Counted from the first letter of the stretch, positions 52,766 through 62,415 are shown. The stretch: 64,000 nucleotides of DNA from Streptomyces sp. YIM 121038 (GCF_006088715.1 NZ_CP030771.1:3162001-3226000); one strand, 5' to 3'. Numbers and translations: made by a program. The notes: generated by a model not told the origin, from the sequence alone.

Positions 52766-53562
52766 CCCGGTGGAGGTACGGCCGGGTCGGCGGGGGCGGC
52801 GTCGTCATCGTCGGTGGCGGCGCCGTCCTCGCCGAGCAGGTCGCGGGCCATCAGGGTCGCGCCCGCGACCGCGCCCGGCATCAGGAACACGGCGACGAAC
52901 GGGACCAGGAAAGCCACCGCGAGGGGCGCGCCGAAGCCCCAGGCGAGGGTCTTGCGGGCACGCAGCAGGGCGAGCCGCTCGCGGAGCTGCACGCCCCGGC
53001 GCTGGAGGGCGACCGCCGTCAGCTCCTCCGCGAGGAAGAAGCCGGTGACGAGGAAGCCGAGGACGGGGATGACCGTCTGGCCCACGACGGGGAGGAAGCC
53101 GAGCCCGAAGAGCAGGACGCTCCACAGCAGGGCCCGCACCACGATCCGCAGGCTGTCGCGGGCGGAGATCCACAGGTCGCGCCAGAGCGGCAGGCCCGAC
53201 TCGGGGGCGAAGCCCGCCACGGAGACGTCGACCTGCTCCGACAGGGACTCGTAGAACGGCTCCCCGATGAGGAGGGTCACGGCGGTGAAGCTCACCACGG
53301 ACAGGAGCAGGGCGAGGGCGAAGAGCAGGGCGGTGAGGAAGCCGCGGAACGCGCCCTGCCACGGGTCGCCCCAGCCGTCGGCGAACGGCGTCGCCCAGGA
53401 CACCAGGTCGGAGCCCCACAGCGCGAGCGCGACGAGCGCGGCCGCGTACAGCACGAGGGTGATGAGGCCCGGCAGCAGCCCCCAGCCGTACTGCTTGCGG
53501 TGCTGGGCGACCCAGCGCTGCCCCTGCACCAGATAGCCGAAGCCCTGACCTAGATCACGCAT
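52744..53562 (-). CDS. EI24-domain membrane protein
   Basis: A 272-residue membrane protein with about five helices: LLPGLITLVLYAAALVALAL, LLFALALLLSVVSFTAVTLL, LLWSVLLFGLGFLPVVGQTV, then AWGFGAPLAVAFLVPFVAVF. EI24/CysZ-type proteins include sulphate transporters; other members are of unknown role. ATG 53562. An acidic tail (EDGAATDDDDAAP) precedes the end, and its last residues are encoded by the dispersed repeat, so the true C-terminus was likely altered by the repeat's insertion. Confidence 0.82.
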   Translation of the reverse strand: MRDLGQGFGYLVQGQRWVAQHRKQYGWGLLPGLITLVLYAAALVALALWGSDLVSWATPFADGWGDPWQGAFRGFLTALLFALALLLSVVSFTAVTLLIGEPFYESLSEQVDVSVAGFAPESGLPLWRDLWISARDSLRIVVRALLWSVLLFGLGFLPVVGQTVIPVLGFLVTGFFLAEELTAVALQRRGVQLRERLALLRARKTLAWGFGAPLAVAFLVPFVAVFLMPGAVAGATLMARDLLGEDGAATDDDDAAPADPAVPPPGFSPSGV

Positions 53563-53675
53563 GCGGCACACCTTATCCGGTGGATGAAAACCCTCTTGTT
53601 GCGGCGGAGTTCACCCTGTAGACCTCCCCTACCTGATCTCTCAGGGTCTCTCAGGATCTTCCAAGGGAGGTACGG

Positions 53676-56237
53676 ATGGGGACATCCCGGCCATCCAGAC
53701 CGGTTCTGCTCACCGCCTCGGCCGCCGCGGGCACGCTGCTGTTCACCGTGCTCGCGCCGGGCGGTGCCAGCGCCGATCCCCGGCCCGCGCCGCGCCCGGT
53801 CGTCCGCGACGGGACGCCGCTCGACTCGCCCGACGAGGCGGCGCGGGCGCCCGAGTCCGCGGCCGCGCGGGCGCTCGACGGCGCCGACGTGCCGCTCGGC
53901 ACCGGCCGGGTCCGCGGCTATCCGCGCGAGCGCAGCCTTGACCCGGAGCCGCCGAACCCGGCCGACAAGTCCATCAAGCTGGGCCTGACCCCGTACCACG
54001 CCATCGCGCCCGAGCTGAACGAGATCCAGCGGATCGGCGACCGGGTCAGCGTGGAGATCGCCGGGCGTTCGGCGGGCGGCCACGAGCTGTACCTGGTGAC
54101 GGTGACCGCGCCCGAGTCGGCGCGCGAGGCCGCCCGGCAGGAGCGGATGCGCCGCCTCATCAGCGAGGCGCCCGCCGCGGCCGCCAGGGACAAGGCGATC
54201 AAGTCCGCGTACAAGACGCCCGTGTTCGTCAACAACAACATCCACGGCAACGAGTGGGAGGGCACGGACGCGGCCCTCAAGCTGATCAGGAAGCTGGCCG
54301 GGGCGAAGGACGCGGGGACGCGCAAGCTCCTGACCCGCAACCGCCTGTACTTCAACGTCACCATGAACCCCGACGGCCGGATCGCGGGCACCCGGCAGAA
54401 CGCGGGCGGCTTCGACCTGAACCGCGACTTCATCACCGCGTCGCAGCCCGAGGCGCGCGCGGTGCGGCGCATCGCCGTCACCAAGCAGCCCGCCGTGATG
54501 ATCGACCTGCACGGCTACGTCAACGGCACGCTGATCGAGCCGACCACGCCGCCGCACGGCGAGAACTACGAGTACGACCTGTTCCTGAAGAACAGCTACG
54601 CCAACGCCCTCGGCATGGAGAAGGCCGTCAACGGCCTCGGCTACACCGAGGCGAAGGACGGCGTGCGGCCGGCGGTCATCCCCTTCCGGGACCAGAAGGA
54701 GGGCTGGGACGACTGGCCGCCCATCTTCACGCCGCAGTACATGCCCTTCCACGGGGCGGTCGCGGCGCACACCATCGAGTTCCCGATGCAGGTCAACAAC
54801 GAGGAGTACGACTCCCAGCCGGTCGCCGAGCTGCGCCGCCGGGCCGCCATCAACGTGGACATCGCGGGCGCGGCCATGAAGGCGAGCATCGGCTTCGCCG
54901 ACCGCAGGGGGCGGTCGCTGATCGCGGACCAGATCGAGGTGTTCCGGCGCGGCGCGGCGGGCGCGCGGCAGGTGCCGGTGTCGGAGGAGACGGTGCCCGG
55001 GGTCCCCGGCATCGGCCCGGAGGACGTCTACACGACGACGTTCCCGCGCGCGTACGTGATTCCGGCGGGCGGCCGTGACCAGCGCTCGGCGGCGGCCGCG
55101 TCCCGGCTCGTGGACCACCTGCTCGCCAACGACGTGCGCGTGCGGCGCGCCACCGAGGGCTTCCGGCTCGGCGGGCGCGCGTACGCGAAGGGCTCGTACC
55201 TCGTCGACATGCGCCAGCCCAAGCGGGGCCTCGCGAACGTGATCCTGGCCGACGGCCGTGACATCAGCGCCAAGGTGTCGACCATGTACGACATCTCGGG
55301 CTGGAGCCTCGGGCGGCTGTGGGGCGCGTCCGTGCGGTCGGTGGGCAAGGGCGACCCGGCGCGGGTGCCCGCCCGGCGCGTGCCCGCCGCCACCCGGGTC
55401 GCGTACGTCGCCCCGCGCGGTGACCTGCGGCTGCCGCTCGACGACCCGCGCGAGATCGCGGCCCTCAACTCGCTGCTCGGGGACGGGGTCGCGGTGCGCG
55501 ACGCCGGGGACGGCGGCGCGATCGTGCCCGGGTCCGCGCGGCGGCTCGCGCGGGAGGCCGCCGCCGAGTACGACGTCGCCTTCCACGCGACCCGGGCGCG
55601 CGGCGGCGAGGTGCTGCGGCGCACACGGGTCGCGGCCGCGGTGACGCCGGGCGAGCTGTTCGCGCTGCGGGAGATGGGCTTCGACGTGGCGCCCGTGTCG
55701 ACGAACGCCCTCAACGCCGGTTTCGACTGGGGCCGGACGGACGTGCTGTTCGTGTCGGCGGGCCTGGACCGCGCGAAGCTGAACGGCGAGGCGAAGGCCC
55801 GGCTCGACGCGTTCTTCGCGCGCGGGGGCGGCCTGGTGGGGCGCGGGGCCGAGGGCGCCGCGCTGAACTCCGCGGCGGGGCTGCTGCCCGTCACCGCCGT
55901 CGAGGGCAACGGCGACGCCAACGGCGTGGTGCGCGTGCGCGAGGCCCGCGGGGCGGCCGGGTTCAGCTTCGTCTACGCCCCGGTGTGGTTCACGGGGCTC
56001 GGGGACGGGGTGCGGGTCGAGGAGTCGTACGGCTCGGGGAATCCGCTGGTGTCCGGGCACTGGCGTGCGGCGGACGGCGGGCGGGGCGGGCCCTCGGACG
56101 CGGCCGGGCAGGCCGCCGTCGTCTCCGGTGCCGCCGGGGGCTCCCGGGTGACCCTGTTCGGCACGGAGCCCCTGTTCCGGGCGCACCCGAAGGGGCTGTA
56201 CTCGCAGGTGGGGCGGGCGCTGTTCGCTGCGCGCTAG
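53676..56237 (+). CDS. Large secreted M14 zinc carboxypeptidase
   Basis: An 853-residue exported protein. The signal peptide ends LAPGGASA near residue 31. The M14 zinc motif is H190-x-x-E193 in NNNIHGNEWEG, with the third ligand H279 in MIDLHGYVNG. A substrate-contact Arg/Asn region lies between (NPDGRIAGTRQNAGGFDLNR). The catalytic domain occupies about residues 100-420. The remaining 430 residues carry beta-rich regions of no recognised family, perhaps for binding substrate or the cell surface. ATG 53676 follows GGGAGG. Confidence 0.88.
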   Translation: MGTSRPSRPVLLTASAAAGTLLFTVLAPGGASADPRPAPRPVVRDGTPLDSPDEAARAPESAAARALDGADVPLGTGRVRGYPRERSLDPEPPNPADKSIKLGLTPYHAIAPELNEIQRIGDRVSVEIAGRSAGGHELYLVTVTAPESAREAARQERMRRLISEAPAAAARDKAIKSAYKTPVFVNNNIHGNEWEGTDAALKLIRKLAGAKDAGTRKLLTRNRLYFNVTMNPDGRIAGTRQNAGGFDLNRDFITASQPEARAVRRIAVTKQPAVMIDLHGYVNGTLIEPTTPPHGENYEYDLFLKNSYANALGMEKAVNGLGYTEAKDGVRPAVIPFRDQKEGWDDWPPIFTPQYMPFHGAVAAHTIEFPMQVNNEEYDSQPVAELRRRAAINVDIAGAAMKASIGFADRRGRSLIADQIEVFRRGAAGARQVPVSEETVPGVPGIGPEDVYTTTFPRAYVIPAGGRDQRSAAAASRLVDHLLANDVRVRRATEGFRLGGRAYAKGSYLVDMRQPKRGLANVILADGRDISAKVSTMYDISGWSLGRLWGASVRSVGKGDPARVPARRVPAATRVAYVAPRGDLRLPLDDPREIAALNSLLGDGVAVRDAGDGGAIVPGSARRLAREAAAEYDVAFHATRARGGEVLRRTRVAAAVTPGELFALREMGFDVAPVSTNALNAGFDWGRTDVLFVSAGLDRAKLNGEAKARLDAFFARGGGLVGRGAEGAALNSAAGLLPVTAVEGNGDANGVVRVREARGAAGFSFVYAPVWFTGLGDGVRVEESYGSGNPLVSGHWRAADGGRGGPSDAAGQAAVVSGAAGGSRVTLFGTEPLFRAHPKGLYSQVGRALFAAR

Positions 56238-56256
56238 CCCTCGCGGGGCGCCCCGG

Positions 56257-56324
56257 GCCCGCCCCTTCCCGATCCTGGGGGCTCCGCCCCCAGACCCCCG
56301 CTCCTCAAACGCCGGAGGGGCTGA
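56257..56324. repeat. Composite dispersed repeat
   Basis: GCCCGCCCCTTCCCGATCCT, then GGGGGCTCCGCCCCC, then CTCAAACGCCGGAGGGGCTG. The same blocks in the same order make up the left half of the nested repeat at 19041-19128. It lies just downstream of the M14 gene. Confidence 0.85.
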
Positions 56325-56328
56325 AAAG

Positions 56329-56373
56329 CCCCGCCCACCCGCCCCCCTTCGGCAGGGGGGCGGGTGGGCGGGG
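56329..56373. terminator. Bidirectional terminator
   Basis: A perfect 19-bp stem, CCCCGCCCACCCGCCCCCC with its complement, and a seven-base loop. It lies between the M14 gene and the convergent ohr. Confidence 0.9.
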
Positions 56374-56423
56374 GAAGCAAGCGCGTCAGCGCGAGCCAAC
56401 GCTGCTCAAGGCGCCCCGCCAGG

Positions 56424-56852
<429 letters not shown>

Positions 56853-56936
56853 GGGTGTCGAATCCTCCTGGTGTGTGCCGTTCCGCGCGCCCGCCGGCCC
56901 GGCGATTGGAATTACCTTACCGAGTGGCGGAAGTTC

Positions 56937-57971
56937 TCAGCCGGCGAGAGAGACGATCATCTTGCCGGTGTTCTCACCGCGCAGCATGCCGAGGAAGGCG
57001 TCCACGCCGCTGTCGATGCCGTGCGCGAACGTCTCGGCGTACTTCAGCTCGCCGGAGCGGACCCAGGCCCCGACCTCGCGCACGAACTGCGGCTGGAGGT
57101 TCTCGTGGTCGCCCACGAGCATGCCCTGGAGCCGCAGGCGCTTACCGATGATCATGGCCATGTTGCGCGGGCCCGGGGTCGGCTCGGTGTCGTTGTAGCC
57201 CGCGATCATGCCGCAGATGGTGGCGCGACCGCCCACGTTCATCCGGCTGATGGCGGCCTCCAGGTGCTCGCCGCCCACGTTGTCGAAGTAGACGTCGACG
57301 CCGTCGGGGGCCGCCTCCTTGAGCTGGTCGACGACGGGCTTCTCGTCCTTGTAGTTGAAGGCCGCGTGGAAGCCGTACTCCTCGACCAGGAGCTTGACCT
57401 TGTCGTCCGAGCCCGCCGAGCCGACGACGCGCGCGGCGCCCTTGAGCCGGGCGATCTGGCCGACCTGGCTGCCGACCGCGCCCGCGGCGCCGGAGACGAA
57501 GACGGTGTCGCCCTCCTTGAAGGAGGCCACGTCGAGCAGGCCCGCGTACGCCGTCAGGCCCGTCATGCCGAGCACGCCCAGGTACGCCGAGAGCGGGGCG
57601 GCCTCCGGGTCCACCTTCGTCGCGTACCGCACGGGCACCGAGGCGTACTCCCGCCAGCCCGAGAAGTGCAGCACGTGCTCGCCCACCGCGAAGCCGTCCG
57701 CGTTCGAGGCCACGACCACGCCGACCGCACCGCCGTCCATGGGCTGGTCGAGCTGGAACGGCGGGATGTACGACTTCACGTCGTTCATCCGGCCGCGCAT
57801 GTACGGATCCACGGAGAAGTGCAGGTTCCGGACCAGGACGCGGCCTTCCACCGGGGCCTCGACGGGGACCTCCCGCAGCGCGAAGTCCTCCGGGACCGGC
57901 CAGCCGTGCGGGCGCCGCACGAGGTGCCAGGCGCGGCCGGTGGCGGGGAGCTGCTCGGGGGTGACGGACAT
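56937..57971 (-). CDS. NADPH-dependent MDR oxidoreductase (alkenal-reductase-like)
   Basis: A 344-residue medium-chain dehydrogenase/reductase without catalytic zinc ligands. The NADPH motif is VFVSGAAGAVGSQVGQIARL, with a Lys-rich later strand. The family includes 2-alkenal reductases and leukotriene-B4-dehydrogenase-like enzymes that reduce activated double bonds. ATG 57971. It is divergent from a MarR gene across about 145 bp with an operator-like palindrome. Confidence 0.87.
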   Translation of the reverse strand: MSVTPEQLPATGRAWHLVRRPHGWPVPEDFALREVPVEAPVEGRVLVRNLHFSVDPYMRGRMNDVKSYIPPFQLDQPMDGGAVGVVVASNADGFAVGEHVLHFSGWREYASVPVRYATKVDPEAAPLSAYLGVLGMTGLTAYAGLLDVASFKEGDTVFVSGAAGAVGSQVGQIARLKGAARVVGSAGSDDKVKLLVEEYGFHAAFNYKDEKPVVDQLKEAAPDGVDVYFDNVGGEHLEAAISRMNVGGRATICGMIAGYNDTEPTPGPRNMAMIIGKRLRLQGMLVGDHENLQPQFVREVGAWVRSGELKYAETFAHGIDSGVDAFLGMLRGENTGKMIVSLAG

Positions 57972-58048
57972 GGGGGCGTCCTCCTCAGACTTCCTCGGAC
58001 GTCAGGCCCCGGGTGCCGTCGGGGTGCGAGGGCTTCGGGGCCTAATAC

Positions 58049-58061
58049 TTCAGGTTCTGAA
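58049..58061. promoter_or_regulatory. MarR operator candidate
   Basis: TTCAG-GTT-CTGAA in an AT-rich island (58041-58100) between the divergent oxidoreductase and marR genes. Confidence 0.6.
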
Positions 58062-58116
58062 ATAAGCATGCGCTTCGATATTTTAGATTGTCAAGTAAAT
58101 GGGTACGCTGTGAGAC

Positions 58117-58560
58117 ATGGTCACCAACGACTCCCCCGCCCCCCGGATCGACCCGCTGACACTCGAGGTCGTCGAGCTGATCGGCACGGTCGTGGCGCGC
58201 TATCACGAGGAGTACGAGGTGGCGGCGGGCAAGCACGCCCTGACCGGGGCACAGGCGCGCGTCCTCGGGCTGCTCTCCCTGGAGCCGATGCCGATGCGGC
58301 GCATCGCCCAGAAGCTGAAGTGCGAGCCGTCGAACGTGACCGGAATCGTCGACCGCCTGGAGGCCCGGGGCCTCGTCGAGCGGCGCCCCGACCCGGCCGA
58401 CCGCCGGGTGAAGCTGGCGGCGCCGACCGAGGAGGGGGTGCGGACCGCGCGGAGCCTGCGCGAGTCCCTCGACTTCGCGCGCGAGCCGCTGGCCCAGCTC
58501 TCCCGGGGCGAGCGCGAGTCCCTTCGCGGGCTGCTGCGCCGGATGCTGGGCGAGGGCTAG
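58117..58560 (+). CDS. MarR-family regulator
   Basis: A 147-residue winged-helix MarR regulator: LGLLSLEPMPMRRIAQKLKC followed by EPSNVTGIVDRLEARGLVER and the wing RRPDPADRRVKL. The only Cys lies in the DNA-binding helix (LKCEPS). The N-terminal sensing Cys of OhrR is absent, so peroxide sensing by that route is unlikely. It probably represses the divergent reductase/ohr genes in response to another ligand. ATG 58117; no clear Shine-Dalgarno. Confidence 0.87.
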   Translation: MVTNDSPAPRIDPLTLEVVELIGTVVARYHEEYEVAAGKHALTGAQARVLGLLSLEPMPMRRIAQKLKCEPSNVTGIVDRLEARGLVERRPDPADRRVKLAAPTEEGVRTARSLRESLDFAREPLAQLSRGERESLRGLLRRMLGEG

Positions 58561-58605
58561 GCGCCCTCGCCCTCGCCCTTGTTCCTTTTCGTCCGCAGGC
58601 CGCTT

Positions 58606-58644
58606 GTGGCTTGTCGCGCAGTTCCCCGCGCCCCTTCGGGGCTC
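58606..58644. repeat. Dispersed repeat, short form
   Basis: GTGGCTTGTCGCGCAGTTCC followed by CCGCGCCCCTTCGGGGCTC, nearly identical to 34541-34580. Confidence 0.85.
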
Positions 58645-58658
58645 TCCCCCCTGGCCGC

Positions 58659-59369
58659 CTAGGTGCACCACCACAGGAAGCGGTCGCAGGATTCCGTCGG
58701 GGTCGGGGTCGGGCGCGGCTTGTTCGTCGGGGGCCTGGTCGCCGTGGGCCTGGAGGCCGGGGCCGTGGTGGGGGTGTTCGAGGTGGGCTCGGGGCGGGCG
58801 TCGGACGCGGACGGGCCGCGCGCAGACGAGGACGTCCCGTCCGGGGCGGTCTCGTTCCGCGGCACCCTCGCCGTCCCCTCCCGCTCCTTCTCCTCTGGGG
58901 TGCCCGTGGCCGCGTCCCGCGTCGGGGACGCCGAGGACGACACCGGCTCGGCGGAGGTGTCGGCCTCGGCCTTGTCCACCGTGGCGTCGGGGTGTTCGGC
59001 GGTGTCGTGGCGCGGCTCGTCCTCCGCCGACGACGCCTTCTCCGGACGTTCGGAGCGCGACTCCGTGCCGAGTTCGGCGAAGCTCAGGCCGCCCGCGGCG
59101 AGCGCGAGGCCCGCGGTGGCAAGCAGCAGCCGGCGGCGCCTGCGGCGGTGCTGGGCGGCCCTGCGGGTGCGGCCGGCCCGGCGCCCCGGCTCCGGGGACT
59201 GCTCATCGCCCGCCTCGTACTCCTCGCTCGCGCCGTCGGCCTCGTGCGGCTCGTACGTCTCGTACGGCGCGTGCGCGCGGCACGCCTCGGCCGGGGTGCC
59301 GCAGCCGGGGCAGGCGAAGGCGCCGTTGAGGTGCCGGTGGCACGCGTGGCAGTAATCCGTGGGGCCCAT
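58659..59369 (-). CDS. Zinc-ribbon membrane protein with long Ser/Thr/Pro tail
   Basis: A 236-residue protein. Residues 1-30 form a zinc ribbon (CHACHRHLNGAFACPGCG), then an acidic/Tyr linker, a basic patch (GRRAGRTRRAAQHRRRRRR) and one membrane helix (LLLATAGLALAAGGLSFAEL) near residue 80. A Pro/Ser/Thr/Ala-rich tail, probably outside the membrane, ends SCDRFLWWCT, where the two Cys may pair. ATG 59369. The family is not recognised beyond this. Confidence 0.72.
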   Translation of the reverse strand: MGPTDYCHACHRHLNGAFACPGCGTPAEACRAHAPYETYEPHEADGASEEYEAGDEQSPEPGRRAGRTRRAAQHRRRRRRLLLATAGLALAAGGLSFAELGTESRSERPEKASSAEDEPRHDTAEHPDATVDKAEADTSAEPVSSSASPTRDAATGTPEEKEREGTARVPRNETAPDGTSSSARGPSASDARPEPTSNTPTTAPASRPTATRPPTNKPRPTPTPTESCDRFLWWCT

Positions 59370-59469
59370 GAGGCATGGAGGCTAGGTCCCGCGCGGGCCG
59401 GGAGGAAGCCGAAGCTGTGAAGGTTGTGTGCGGAACTGAACCATCCGGGAACGGTGTACACCCGGCGCG

Positions 59470-60741
59470 TCAGGGCCGCCCCAGTTCGCCCCGCAGCCGC
59501 CGGGCCCGCAGGACCAGCTCCAGCTCGAAGCGGCGGTCCGGGTCGTCGATCTCGTCGCCCCACAGCTCCCGGATCTGCCGTAGGCGATAGCGCACGGTTT
59601 GCGGGTGCACACCAAGGCGGGCGGCGACTTCGGGGGCGCCGCCGCGGGTCTCCAGCCAGGCGAGCAGCGTCTGCGCGAGGCGGCGGCCGTGGGCGGGCCC
59701 GCAGTGTTCGAGGGGAGCGAGACAGCGCCGGGTGAGGTCCTCGATGAGCTCCTCGGGCTGGAGCAGGACCAGGGCCTCGGTGTGCTCGGTGCAGTGCAGC
59801 ACCTCGCCCGCGGGCAGCAGTCCGCGCTGCATCAGGCCGATCGCCGCCTGGGCCCAGCGCAGCGACTTCGCGGCGTCGGCGAGCGGCACGGGCGGTCCGA
59901 TGGCGCCCGACCAGCCGGTCATGGCGCGGCGCAGGAGTTCGGGGCGGCCCGCGGCGTCCGGGTCGGGCACGACCATGCGGGGCTGCTCGGCCTCCATGTC
60001 GAGCAGCACGCCCTCGCCGACGGCCGGGGCGACCGCCTCGCGCGCCGGGCGGAGCAGCACGCCGACGGCGACGCGCTCGGGCAGCGGCCAGCCGACCCGC
60101 GCGGCCCGCTCGTCGAGGCCGCCCTCGGCGCCGAGCACGGAGTGCGGCTGCGGCTGTGGCTCGGGGCGGCGCTCGGCGAGCAGGGATTCCATCAGCTTGC
60201 GTTGCAGCCGCAGCCGCTCCCCGGCCTGGCGGGCCGCGGCCTCGGCGTAGCCGCGCACCGACTGGTCGACCAGGCCGTCCAGGTACTCGAAGCCGGACTC
60301 GGCGAGTTCGTACATGGCCGGAGGCGGTATCTCGGTCTGCTGGCCGATCTCGGCGAGGCGGCGCCAGGCGAGCCGGACGCCGAGGCGGTAGATCGCCTGG
60401 AGCGAGTCGAGGCTGCGGCCTTCGAGGCCCTCGCCGCGGCCGAACTCCTGGAAGACCTCGGGGTGGTAGCGCGGCCGGTCGGCGGCGGCGAGCTGCTGGA
60501 CGAAGCCTTCGAGGGCGCGCCTGATGCCGACGAGCGCCATGGGCTCGCCGGAGTCGTCGAGGACGACGGGCAGGCCCGGATACTCGGCACGGATCTCCCG
60601 CAGGATGTCCTGGGCGAGCACGGGCACCTCTTCGAGGGCCAGCGCGGCGAAGCGTCTGACCTGGAGGGGCGGCACATCGCGCCAGGCAGAGCGAGTCATG
60701 GTCGGGCGCTCGCTCTCGGAGATGTCGGGGGCGGCGGACAT
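59470..60741 (-). CDS. PucR-type transcriptional regulator
   Basis: A 423-residue regulator with a C-terminal PucR helix-turn-helix (LGVHPQTVRYRLRQIRELWG, near residue 380) after a helical sensory and central domain. It resembles FasR in architecture but is a different subfamily. It begins seven bases downstream of the stop of a 53-residue membrane-peptide gene, with which it forms an operon. ATG 60741. Its target is unknown. Confidence 0.85.
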   Translation of the reverse strand: MSAAPDISESERPTMTRSAWRDVPPLQVRRFAALALEEVPVLAQDILREIRAEYPGLPVVLDDSGEPMALVGIRRALEGFVQQLAAADRPRYHPEVFQEFGRGEGLEGRSLDSLQAIYRLGVRLAWRRLAEIGQQTEIPPPAMYELAESGFEYLDGLVDQSVRGYAEAAARQAGERLRLQRKLMESLLAERRPEPQPQPHSVLGAEGGLDERAARVGWPLPERVAVGVLLRPAREAVAPAVGEGVLLDMEAEQPRMVVPDPDAAGRPELLRRAMTGWSGAIGPPVPLADAAKSLRWAQAAIGLMQRGLLPAGEVLHCTEHTEALVLLQPEELIEDLTRRCLAPLEHCGPAHGRRLAQTLLAWLETRGGAPEVAARLGVHPQTVRYRLRQIRELWGDEIDDPDRRFELELVLRARRLRGELGRP

Positions 60742-60748
60742 GGCCGGA

Positions 60749-60910
60749 TCACTGGTCCCGCTGGTCGCGGTCGGGTGACTCGTAGTGCACGAGCGGCCGG
60801 TTGGGCTGGTCGGGCGTGGCGTTCAGGAGCGCGACGATGCCGAAGCCGGCGCCCACGGCGAGGGCCGCGGCGACGGCAGCGGTCAGTGCCGCGGCGAGCA
60901 GTCTGTGCAT
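60749..60910 (-). CDS. 53-residue membrane protein upstream of the PucR regulator
   Basis: ATG 60910 to TGA 60749-60751 encodes MHRLLAAALTAAVAAALAVG, AGFGIVALLNATPDQPNRPL, VHYESPDRDQRDQ: one hydrophobic helix (residues 4-29) and a short polar tail. AGAGAGG lies upstream. The gene is too short for common length cut-offs. It is the first gene of a two-gene unit with the regulator. A sensory or secretory role is a guess. Confidence 0.72.
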   Translation of the reverse strand: MHRLLAAALTAAVAAALAVGAGFGIVALLNATPDQPNRPLVHYESPDRDQRDQ

Positions 60911-61277
60911 ACGAGGGTCAGCCTCTCTGCTGGAGGTCGTACCCCACCCTGATCCCGAGCTGTCCGGTCACACAGAGTCGATAACCGGCCCGTCGCCGGC
61001 CCCGCCCGGCAGGTGCCCAGTGTCGACAACCATTGACACTGCGTCAAGGGTCCGCCTAGCGTTCGCGGCTCATACGGGTCAGTAACACCGTGGTGACAGC
61101 GGCGCAGCGATTCGGGCAACTCATCGGCAACAGATCCGAAGCACCTGCGCAACTCATCGGTAATGCCTCACAGTTGAGCGGCCGACCAGTGTGCGACCGA
61201 CCCGTGATCCACCGTTTTCGTGCTCCACAGCTCTGTGTTCGACCGTCCCCCTGTTCACCTCACGGCAGGAGCGCCGG
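60911..61277. promoter_or_regulatory. Divergent control region with paired direct repeats
   Basis: A 367-bp gene-free gap. Direct repeats GCAACTCATCGGCAA (61116-61130) and GCAACTCATCGGTAA (61149-61163) start 33 bases apart, about three helical turns. They may bind a regulator of the DUF3068 gene to the right. Confidence 0.5.
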
Positions 61278-62348
61278 ATGACGCGCCGTACAGCCTCGCC
61301 CTTGTCCCTGGTCCTGCTCGGTCTCGGCGCCTTTCTGCTGGTCCTGGCCCCGATGCTGGCCTGGTACGTCGAGCCGCGGGCGAAACGCACGCCGATCGAC
61401 GTAGACCAGATCACCGTCTTCGAAGGGACGGGCAGCTATTTCGATACCGAGAAGATCAAGACCGTGGAGGACCAGCACCTCACCATCACCCGGCAGGTGC
61501 GCGGCGACGTCGCCGACAGCGAGAAGTCGGGCCGGGCGATCTGGGACGTGTCCACGTCCATCGACCCGGACAAGACGCTGCCCGCCGCCGACCCGCACGA
61601 CTCGCTCCAGTGGTCGCTGGAGCGCTGGGTCACCGACCGCAAGACCAACAAGCCCGTGCACTGCTGCGGCGAGAAGCCGTACTTCGAGGGCGAGGCGTAC
61701 CTGAAGTTCCCGTTCGACGTGCAGAAGCGCGCCTACCTGTGGTGGGACGGCACCCTCGGTGACACCGTCCCGCTGGCGTACCAGGGACCGAAGAAGATCC
61801 AGGGGCACGAGGGCTACCGCTTCACCGGCGAGGTGAAGGCCACGAAGACCGGTACCCGGCAGGTGCCGGGGCGCCTGGTCGGGCTGCCGAAGCGCGGCCA
61901 GGTCATGGCCGAGGAGTGGTACGCGAACCACAAGATCGACCTGGTCGCCGACAAGCGCACCGGCCGGATCATCTACGCGGCCATCGGCCCGCGCAAGACG
62001 CTGCGCGCGCCCGGCGGCAAGACGGACCGCACGGTGCTCCTGGACAGCCGGCGCATCGCGTTCAACGAGAAGACGCAGCGGGCCCAGGTGGACCTCGCCA
62101 AGGACGACGGCTCGCGCCTGAAGCTGGTCGGCGAGACCCTGCCGCTGCTCTGCGTGGTCCTGGGCGGGGCGCTCGCGCTGTTCGGCGGCGCGCTGGTCCT
62201 GCGGGGCCGCGACGCGGGCGCGAACGGGGCGGACGACCCCCACGGCCCGAACGGCCCGGATGGCTCGAACGGGCACGGTGGAAATCCGGATGCGGAAGGT
62301 CCACATTCCGATATCTCACGAAGCACCCTGCAATCCAGCACGAAGTGA
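61278..62348 (+). CDS. DUF3068 (PorA-like) membrane protein
   Basis: A 356-residue protein anchored at both ends: a first helix (LSLVLLGLGAFLLVLAPMLA) at residues 9-28 and a second (LLCVVLGGALALFGGALVLR) near 292-311. The extracellular domain between them has IDVDQITVFEGTGSYFDTEK and PVHCCGEKPYFEGEAYLKFP. DUF3068/porin-PorA-type proteins occur in actinobacteria and are of unknown function. A Gly/Asn-rich tail ends the protein. ATG 61278 follows CAGGAG. Confidence 0.82.
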   Translation: MTRRTASPLSLVLLGLGAFLLVLAPMLAWYVEPRAKRTPIDVDQITVFEGTGSYFDTEKIKTVEDQHLTITRQVRGDVADSEKSGRAIWDVSTSIDPDKTLPAADPHDSLQWSLERWVTDRKTNKPVHCCGEKPYFEGEAYLKFPFDVQKRAYLWWDGTLGDTVPLAYQGPKKIQGHEGYRFTGEVKATKTGTRQVPGRLVGLPKRGQVMAEEWYANHKIDLVADKRTGRIIYAAIGPRKTLRAPGGKTDRTVLLDSRRIAFNEKTQRAQVDLAKDDGSRLKLVGETLPLLCVVLGGALALFGGALVLRGRDAGANGADDPHGPNGPDGSNGHGGNPDAEGPHSDISRSTLQSSTK

Positions 62349-62395
62349 TGAGACGTCAGATCTAAGAAGGCCTGAAATTGTCACGCCGGTGAGTA

Positions 62396-62415
62396 GCCGC
62401 ACCGTTCGGTGCGGC
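62396..62415. terminator. Hairpin after the DUF3068 gene
   Basis: Stem GCCGCACCG/CGGTGCGGC with a two-base loop, followed by GAAAAC. A C-rich low-complexity stretch follows to about 62560; no gene was recognised between it and the next start. Confidence 0.65.

Noticed and set aside
53550..56399. 949-codon minus-strand open frame
   Set aside because: Antisense to the M14 carboxypeptidase, whose zinc motif and signal peptide are convincing.
58117..58560. Naming the MarR gene ohrR
   Set aside because: The N-terminal sensing Cys of OhrR is missing, so the symbol is not justified.
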